From: an uncultured Anaeromusa sp.
GTDB lineage: Bacteria > Bacillota > Negativicutes > Anaeromusales > Anaeromusaceae
Assembly (NCBI RefSeq): GCF_963668665.1
Contig: NZ_OY764902.1
Coordinates: 1,305,501-1,369,500, forward strand
Length of the DNA stretch: 64,000 nucleotides
Direction of reading: 5' to 3'
The notes under the pieces were generated by a model that made no database searches, was not told the origin of the DNA, and worked only from the letters and a program-made list of their open reading frames with translations. Below, one piece after another: positions 59,854 through 64,000 of the stretch; within the stretch, counting starts at the first letter, position 1; every line of letters begins with the position of its first letter. Both the position numbers and the translations under genes were made by a program.

Positions 59854-60903
59854 TCAGCAGCGTTCTTGGGAAAAAAACATAGCTTTGGAAAAGTTCAGAT
59901 AAACAGTCTCGCCGTCGCCAAAATCGCCGTACTCATCACTTCTGGCAATGACGCGTACTTCCTTGTCCCCTACCTGCACCCGGTAATCCACAGCATCCCC
60001 CAAATAGACGCGGTGGGTCAACACTCCCTGCACGCAGCCGCTACTGCGAGAAAGAGAAATATTTTCCGGCCGCACCGCTACCTGTACCGGTCCGCGGCAG
60101 CTTGTTTCCTGTTTTACTTCGCCCCCTGCGGCTAAACGCACTACGCCGTCCGCCGCTTCGCCGGGAAGAAGATTCACCAGGCCGATAAAATCCGCTACCG
60201 TCTGATTCGCCGGTCTTTCGTAGATATCCATCGGCTCCGCTACCTGCTGGATAACGCCCTGATGCATGACCACAATGCGATCCGACATGGCCATGGCCTC
60301 GGCCTGATCATGGGTTACGTAAATAACGGTTACGCCCAGTTTTTTCTGCAGCGCTTTGATCTCAAAGCGCATGCTTTCCCGCAGCTTGGCGTCCAAATTA
60401 GACAACGGTTCGTCTAAGAGCAGCAAGCCCGGCTCGGCTACCAGCGCCCGCCCCAAGGCCACGCGCTGCTGCTGTCCTCCAGAGAGCTGATGGGGGTAGC
60501 GCTCGGCATAGGGCTCCAAGTGCACCATTTCCAGCACCTTCTGCACGCGCTCGCGCCGCTCGGCCTGAGGAACTTTTTTGATTTTCAAAGGATACGCCAC
60601 GTTTTCCGCCACTGTCATGTGCGGCCAGACGGCGTACGACTGGAACACCATGCCGATGTCCCGCTTTTCCGGCGGCACAAAGGTCTTCTCCCGCGAAGAG
60701 CTCACTAGGCGCTCCCCGATGTAAATCTCTCCTTCTGAAGCTTTTTCAAAGCCCGCAATCATCCGAAGCATGGTCGTCTTGCCGCAGCCGGAGGGTCCGA
60801 GAATCGAGACAAATTCGCCATCCTTCACGGTGACGTCAAAATCATGCACCGCCGTCACCGCTCCAAAGCGTTTCCATATATGTTCAATTCGTACCTGCGC
60901 CAT
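59854..60903 (-). CDS. ABC importer ATPase (FbpC/AfuC/PotA type)
   Basis: The 349-aa ATPase has Walker A (GPSGCGKTTMLRM), Q-loop (VFQSYAVWPH), signature (HQLSGGQQQRVALGRALV), Walker B (LLLLDEPLSNLDAKLR), H-loop (YVTHDQAEAMAMS) and a TOBE region after residue 270. It is close to iron(III), phosphonate and sugar-phosphate importer ATPases. The ATG at 60903 has AGGAG 8 bases upstream. Confidence 0.87.
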   Translation of the reverse strand: MAQVRIEHIWKRFGAVTAVHDFDVTVKDGEFVSILGPSGCGKTTMLRMIAGFEKASEGEIYIGERLVSSSREKTFVPPEKRDIGMVFQSYAVWPHMTVAENVAYPLKIKKVPQAERRERVQKVLEMVHLEPYAERYPHQLSGGQQQRVALGRALVAEPGLLLLDEPLSNLDAKLRESMRFEIKALQKKLGVTVIYVTHDQAEAMAMSDRIVVMHQGVIQQVAEPMDIYERPANQTVADFIGLVNLLPGEAADGVVRLAAGGEVKQETSCRGPVQVAVRPENISLSRSSGCVQGVLTHRVYLGDAVDYRVQVGDKEVRVIARSDEYGDFGDGETVYLNFSKAMFFSQERC

Positions 60904-60924
60904 TTCTTTCACTCCTAAATGTAA

Positions 60925-62610
60925 TCAAATTCCAATATTGCCTTTGCTGACCTTGCTGACAATCAGATTGCCCAGCAACACAATGAGCAGCACCAGCACC
61001 GACAGCACCGAAGCGTTCTGCGGGTCTGCATAGGTTTGCAGTTCATAGAGCAGCACGCCGATGGTTTTAGTTTCCGCGCCATAGAGAATAATCGACATGG
61101 TCAGCTCGTAAAAAGACGGCATGAACACCAAAAACCAGCCGGCCACGATGGACGGCGCTACCAACGGCAGCAGGATGTCCTTGCAAGTGCGCAGCCAGGA
61201 AGCGCCGGAATTGAGAGCCGCCTCCTCCAAGGAAGGATGCACCTGGCTCAAGGACGCCGCAATGGTTCGCACCGCCATGGTCAGGTACTTGACCATGTAG
61301 GCCACAATTAAAATGGTCAGCGTAGAGTATAAATTCAAGGCAAATTCGCCGGAAAAGGTGATAATCAAAGCCAGGGCGATAACCACGCTCGGCGTCGCTC
61401 CGCCCAGCGTCGCCAACAGATCCGGCAGCGAACGTCCGGTTACTTTTGTTTTCACCAGCAAATACGAGACAAAGAGCGCCACCACCGTAGACAGCGTAGC
61501 CGCCGCCGCGCCCGTCACAAAGCTGTTGTAAATTGGTTCTAAATACTGCGAGCTCTGCACGACCGGCAGCCAATGCTCAAAGGTCAGATTGCTCAAGGTA
61601 ATCGGCCGCGACATCGAGCGAATGAGAGAGGTTAAAAAGATGGAACCGATAGGTAGAACCACGGAAATGAAACCGTAAGCGCAAAGCAAGCCAACCGCTA
61701 CATAGCGCCAGCTGCCCAGCTCTACCAGATTCGGCCGCGTGCTTTTGCCGGCAATGGTCGTATAATCCTTGCGCCCCAGCATGGCGGTCATCGCAAAAAG
61801 CAGCGTATTGGCCACCAGCATCAGCGATACCGCCAGGGCAGTAGCATCGCGAATGCCCTTGGCGTCGCCCATGTAAACATAGGTCACAATCCGGGTAGTC
61901 AGCACCTCAATTTTTGCAGGCATGCCCACAATAGAAGGAATGCCGAAACAAGAACCGGCGGCAATGAAAACTAACAGCCCTCCAGCCAAAATACTGGGGA
62001 ACATCAACGGCAAGGTAATATCCCAAAGCGTCCGCAAGGGAGACGCCCCGGAAATACGCGCTGCCTCTTCCAGGGTGGGGTCCATTTTTTCAAGCGCCCG
62101 GGAAATGGTAATAAAGGCAAAAGGCGAATAAAACAGAGTCAACACCCAGACCAGACCGCCCATGCTGTAAATATTGAACGGCGACTGCGCCAAATCAAAA
62201 ACATGCTGCAAAATTACATTCACATAGCCCACGCTGGGATTTAAAAGCTGCGTCCAGGCAATAGCACCCACGTAAGGGGGAATCATGTAGGTAGCCACCA
62301 GCATGGTGCGAAAAGCGCCCTTGCCCGGCAAATCCGTCCGCCCTACCAGCCAGGCTAAGGGAAAGGTAATCACTAAGCTGAGAAGCATCACCATAAAAGA
62401 CAGCTTGAAAGTATTTACCAACGCCGTCCAATTGACCATTTTGCTATAGACATATTTATAGTTTTCCAAAGTAAAGGCGCCCTCGGTCACCACGCTGTTA
62501 TACACCAAATACAGCATAGGAATAACCACAAACAGCACCAGCACCGCCACAGCGCCGGCAATCACAAGCCATTTGGAATCCAAGCGCACGCCAAAAATAC
62601 GTTCTTCCAC
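60925..62610 (-). CDS. Fused two-domain ABC permease (FbpB/AfuB type)
   Basis: The 561-aa protein has about twelve membrane segments and two EAA loops (EEAARISGASPLRTLWDITLPL and EEAALNSGASWLRTCKDILLPL), one per half, so it supplies both permease halves. This fusion is normal for the ferric-iron/AfuB group. GTG start with AGGAGG. It lies 21 bases from the ATPase and is preceded by a hairpin. Confidence 0.87.
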   Translation of the reverse strand: MEERIFGVRLDSKWLVIAGAVAVLVLFVVIPMLYLVYNSVVTEGAFTLENYKYVYSKMVNWTALVNTFKLSFMVMLLSLVITFPLAWLVGRTDLPGKGAFRTMLVATYMIPPYVGAIAWTQLLNPSVGYVNVILQHVFDLAQSPFNIYSMGGLVWVLTLFYSPFAFITISRALEKMDPTLEEAARISGASPLRTLWDITLPLMFPSILAGGLLVFIAAGSCFGIPSIVGMPAKIEVLTTRIVTYVYMGDAKGIRDATALAVSLMLVANTLLFAMTAMLGRKDYTTIAGKSTRPNLVELGSWRYVAVGLLCAYGFISVVLPIGSIFLTSLIRSMSRPITLSNLTFEHWLPVVQSSQYLEPIYNSFVTGAAAATLSTVVALFVSYLLVKTKVTGRSLPDLLATLGGATPSVVIALALIITFSGEFALNLYSTLTILIVAYMVKYLTMAVRTIAASLSQVHPSLEEAALNSGASWLRTCKDILLPLVAPSIVAGWFLVFMPSFYELTMSIILYGAETKTIGVLLYELQTYADPQNASVLSVLVLLIVLLGNLIVSKVSKGNIGI

Positions 62611-62640
62611 GATACTTCCTCCTCACGCAGTTTGCGGGGA

Positions 62641-62673
62641 AAAGGCGCGAATTCCAAGAATTCGCGCCTTTTT
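62641..62673 (-). terminator. Intercistronic hairpin between binding protein and permease
   Basis: AAAGGCGCGAATTC pairs perfectly with GAATTCGCGCCTTT around CAA. On the minus strand T residues are sparse afterwards (TTTTCC), so it may act as a leaky terminator or an mRNA stabiliser that keeps binding protein above permease. Confidence 0.6.
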
Positions 62674-62692
62674 ATAAACGGCTGCGTTCCGC

Positions 62693-63718
62693 TTATTCCA
62701 ATACCTTCGATCGGAACATTTCTTTGATTTTTTCATTCTCCGTAGCCAGCTTGACCCAATCCACCTTGACCGCCTTATCAGCAAAGGTCTTCAGCGCCGG
62801 AGCGCCCTTCGGCGGCTCTATGTCATCGCGCACCGAATGCATCCAGCCTTTAACGATGGCCTGCTGTCCTTCTTTAGACAACCACCAATCCACCATGGTC
62901 TTAGCCGCCTCTTTATTCTGGCTGGCGTTAAAAATAGCGATCGGGCTAGGAATCATCACTACGCCGTCTTCAGGATACACCACTTTCAGAGGCTCGCCTT
63001 TAGAAGCCAGCTTCAAAATGTTTTCTTCCAAAATAATCGCCACAAGGTATTCCCCTGTGAGCAGCTTATTCTGAATAGCGGAGTTTCCTTCCTCCACTTT
63101 TAAACCATTTTTCTTCAGATTTTCAAAATATTCCCAGCCGTATTTGTCCGACAGCGCACCGGCCGCTACATAGGCAGTCCCGGACAGCAACGGATTCGGC
63201 ATGGCGATCTTGCCCTGCCATTTGGGGTCCAGCAGATCTTTCCACGTTTTCGGCGCGTCTGCAGCCGAGACTTTCGCGGTATTATACGCTATAATCATGT
63301 TGGAAATGCGTACCGCCGTCCAGGCGCCATCGGCGTCCTTCGCCTGGGTTACGTCCTTATTGTTCGGAGACGCATAAGGGAAGAGCAGTTTTCTCTCCTT
63401 CAAGGTCAAATAGTATGAAGGATCCGCTACCATGATCAAGTCGGCGGCAATCTTATTCGCTTGAATTTCCCCGCTTAACTTAGTCATAACTTTTTCCGTA
63501 CCGCCTTGGAACCACTGTACGTCCAGCGCGCCAAAGGCTTTTTTCACCGCCGGCTTGACGCTTTCAATAATATCCGGATAAATGGAAGTGTAAATCATCA
63601 CTTTCCCTTGCGGACCGCCTTTACCGGCCGCATCTTTCTTCTCGCCGCCGCAGCCAGCCACCGCTAAAGACAGCGATACCAGCATCAGACATAGCCATAG
63701 CCATCGTTTCCCGCTCAC
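62693..63718 (-). CDS. Substrate-binding lipoprotein of the Fbp/Afu-type importer
   Basis: The 341-aa protein has a lipoprotein signal (LVSLSLAVAGC), then KVMIYTSIYPDIIESVKPAV, VQWFQGGTEKVMTKLSGEI, ADLIMVADPSYYLTLKE, and PKTWKDLLDPKWQGKIAMPNP. This is the FbpA/AfuA/PhnS-like family-1 group. Substrate could be Fe(III), 2-aminoethylphosphonate or a sugar phosphate. GTG start with AAAGGAGG. The GlpP-like gene divergent from it hints at a phosphate ester. Confidence 0.83.
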   Translation of the reverse strand: MSGKRWLWLCLMLVSLSLAVAGCGGEKKDAAGKGGPQGKVMIYTSIYPDIIESVKPAVKKAFGALDVQWFQGGTEKVMTKLSGEIQANKIAADLIMVADPSYYLTLKERKLLFPYASPNNKDVTQAKDADGAWTAVRISNMIIAYNTAKVSAADAPKTWKDLLDPKWQGKIAMPNPLLSGTAYVAAGALSDKYGWEYFENLKKNGLKVEEGNSAIQNKLLTGEYLVAIILEENILKLASKGEPLKVVYPEDGVVMIPSPIAIFNASQNKEAAKTMVDWWLSKEGQQAIVKGWMHSVRDDIEPPKGAPALKTFADKAVKVDWVKLATENEKIKEMFRSKVLE

Positions 63719-63845
63719 TTGTTCTGCCTCCTTTTAATACTCTGCTGTCAGAATAAATTACTATAAATAAATCATTTCGTAATTCATTGCAAAACTCCTC
63801 CCTCGCTTATTTTTATTTTTGCAGGATTTTTCCAATGCATCCAGA

Positions 63846-63857
63846 AATGGTACCATT
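63846..63857. promoter_or_regulatory. Palindrome in the divergent region
   Basis: AATGGTACCATT is a perfect 12-bp palindrome 25 bases upstream of the GlpP-like start, a possible operator. Confidence 0.35.
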
Positions 63858-63882
63858 ATCTTTTGTAAATGAGGTACAACTT

Positions 63883-64000
63883 ATGAATATAACAAACAAC
63901 AATAAAAACATTCTGCGCCTGCTGGCCAACGGCCCCGTCATCCCTGCGCCTCGTTCCATTGACGATTTCAAACATGCTTTGCAGCACCATCCTTCGCCTA
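63883..64000 (+). CDS. glpP: GlpP-like antiterminator, partial at window edge
   Basis: The first 39 codons (MNITNNNKNILRLLANGPVI then PAPRSIDDFKHALQHHPSP) run to the window end. The PVIPA.R...DF.HAL pattern is like the N-terminus of GlpP glycerol-3-phosphate-responsive antiterminators (P-I-L/I-P-A-x-R). GAGG lies 9 bases upstream. It diverges from the binding-protein gene. The short reading limits confidence. Confidence 0.5.
   Translation, partial: MNITNNNKNILRLLANGPVIPAPRSIDDFKHALQHHPSP

Noticed and set aside
1..64000. tRNA, rRNA, toxin-antitoxin or prophage genes
   Set aside because: No cloverleaf or rRNA-like stretches and no integrase, terminase, capsid or recognisable toxin genes were seen; small ORFs near repeats had no supporting ribosome sites.

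Overview
The window looks like the chromosome of a diderm, anaerobic Firmicute of the class Negativicutes (Sporomusa/Anaeromusa/Pelosinus-like). This is inferred. Strong AGGAGG ribosome sites, MCPs, CsoR, DUF1836 and agr-type LytTR signalling are Firmicute-like. A two-partner secretion system (TpsB barrel plus FHA-like TpsA), a porin-like barrel and a Tat-exported hydrogenase imply an outer membrane. A type III lysine/ornithine decarboxylase of the Selenomonas kind fits the cadaverine-decorated peptidoglycan of that group.

Layout. 1-10.1 kb: FHA/winged-helix regulator, V4R protein, MCP, divergent Nudix protein, cyclic-2,3-DPG-synthetase-like P-loop protein, and a LytTR response regulator with GHKL kinase. 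10.4-20.6 kb (minus strand): two-partner secretion locus with a 1441-aa TpsA adhesin, a Lys/Asp-rich secreted protein, TpsB, a 91-aa protein, a C11 (clostripain) protease and two small membrane proteins. 20.9-25.2 kb: btuF-btuC-btuD-cbiL behind a cobalamin riboswitch and terminator. 25.3-27.1 kb: small exported protein, MATE transporter and CsoR behind a perfect CsoR-type operator. 27.2-35.1 kb: a second cobalamin riboswitch heads an outer-membrane barrel, nikABCDE, a GNAT enzyme and a Gate-domain membrane protein, read here as a cobalt-acquisition operon. 35.2-42 kb: MFS/LysR pair, group II intron, TauE/LysR pair. 42-54.4 kb: Mop protein, TudS-like DUF523, nitroreductase, second MCP, HtpX, TerC, DUF1836, ferredoxin, YhcH, decarboxylase, VOC-HTH protein, methyltransferase. 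54.5-56.6 kb: OmpR/EnvZ-type two-component system with tandem 11-bp operators. 56.7-59.7 kb: [NiFe]-hydrogenase large and small subunits. 59.9-63.7 kb: Fbp/Afu-type ABC importer. At the right edge is the start of a GlpP-like antiterminator.

Metals tie several loci together: corrinoid import, a NikABCDE importer under B12 control, a metal-type repressor with a MATE pump, and a nickel enzyme.

The intergenic space is unusually repeat-rich. At least four families recur: (A) purine-rich modules at gene ends, (B) a two-hairpin module whose stems change in compensatory fashion around GGA loops, (C) a 160-220 bp element with covarying terminal arms lying against stop codons, and (D) a 170-bp inverted-repeat element. 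No rRNA, tRNA, CRISPR array or prophage was seen. All family assignments rest on reading motifs by eye; no search was run.
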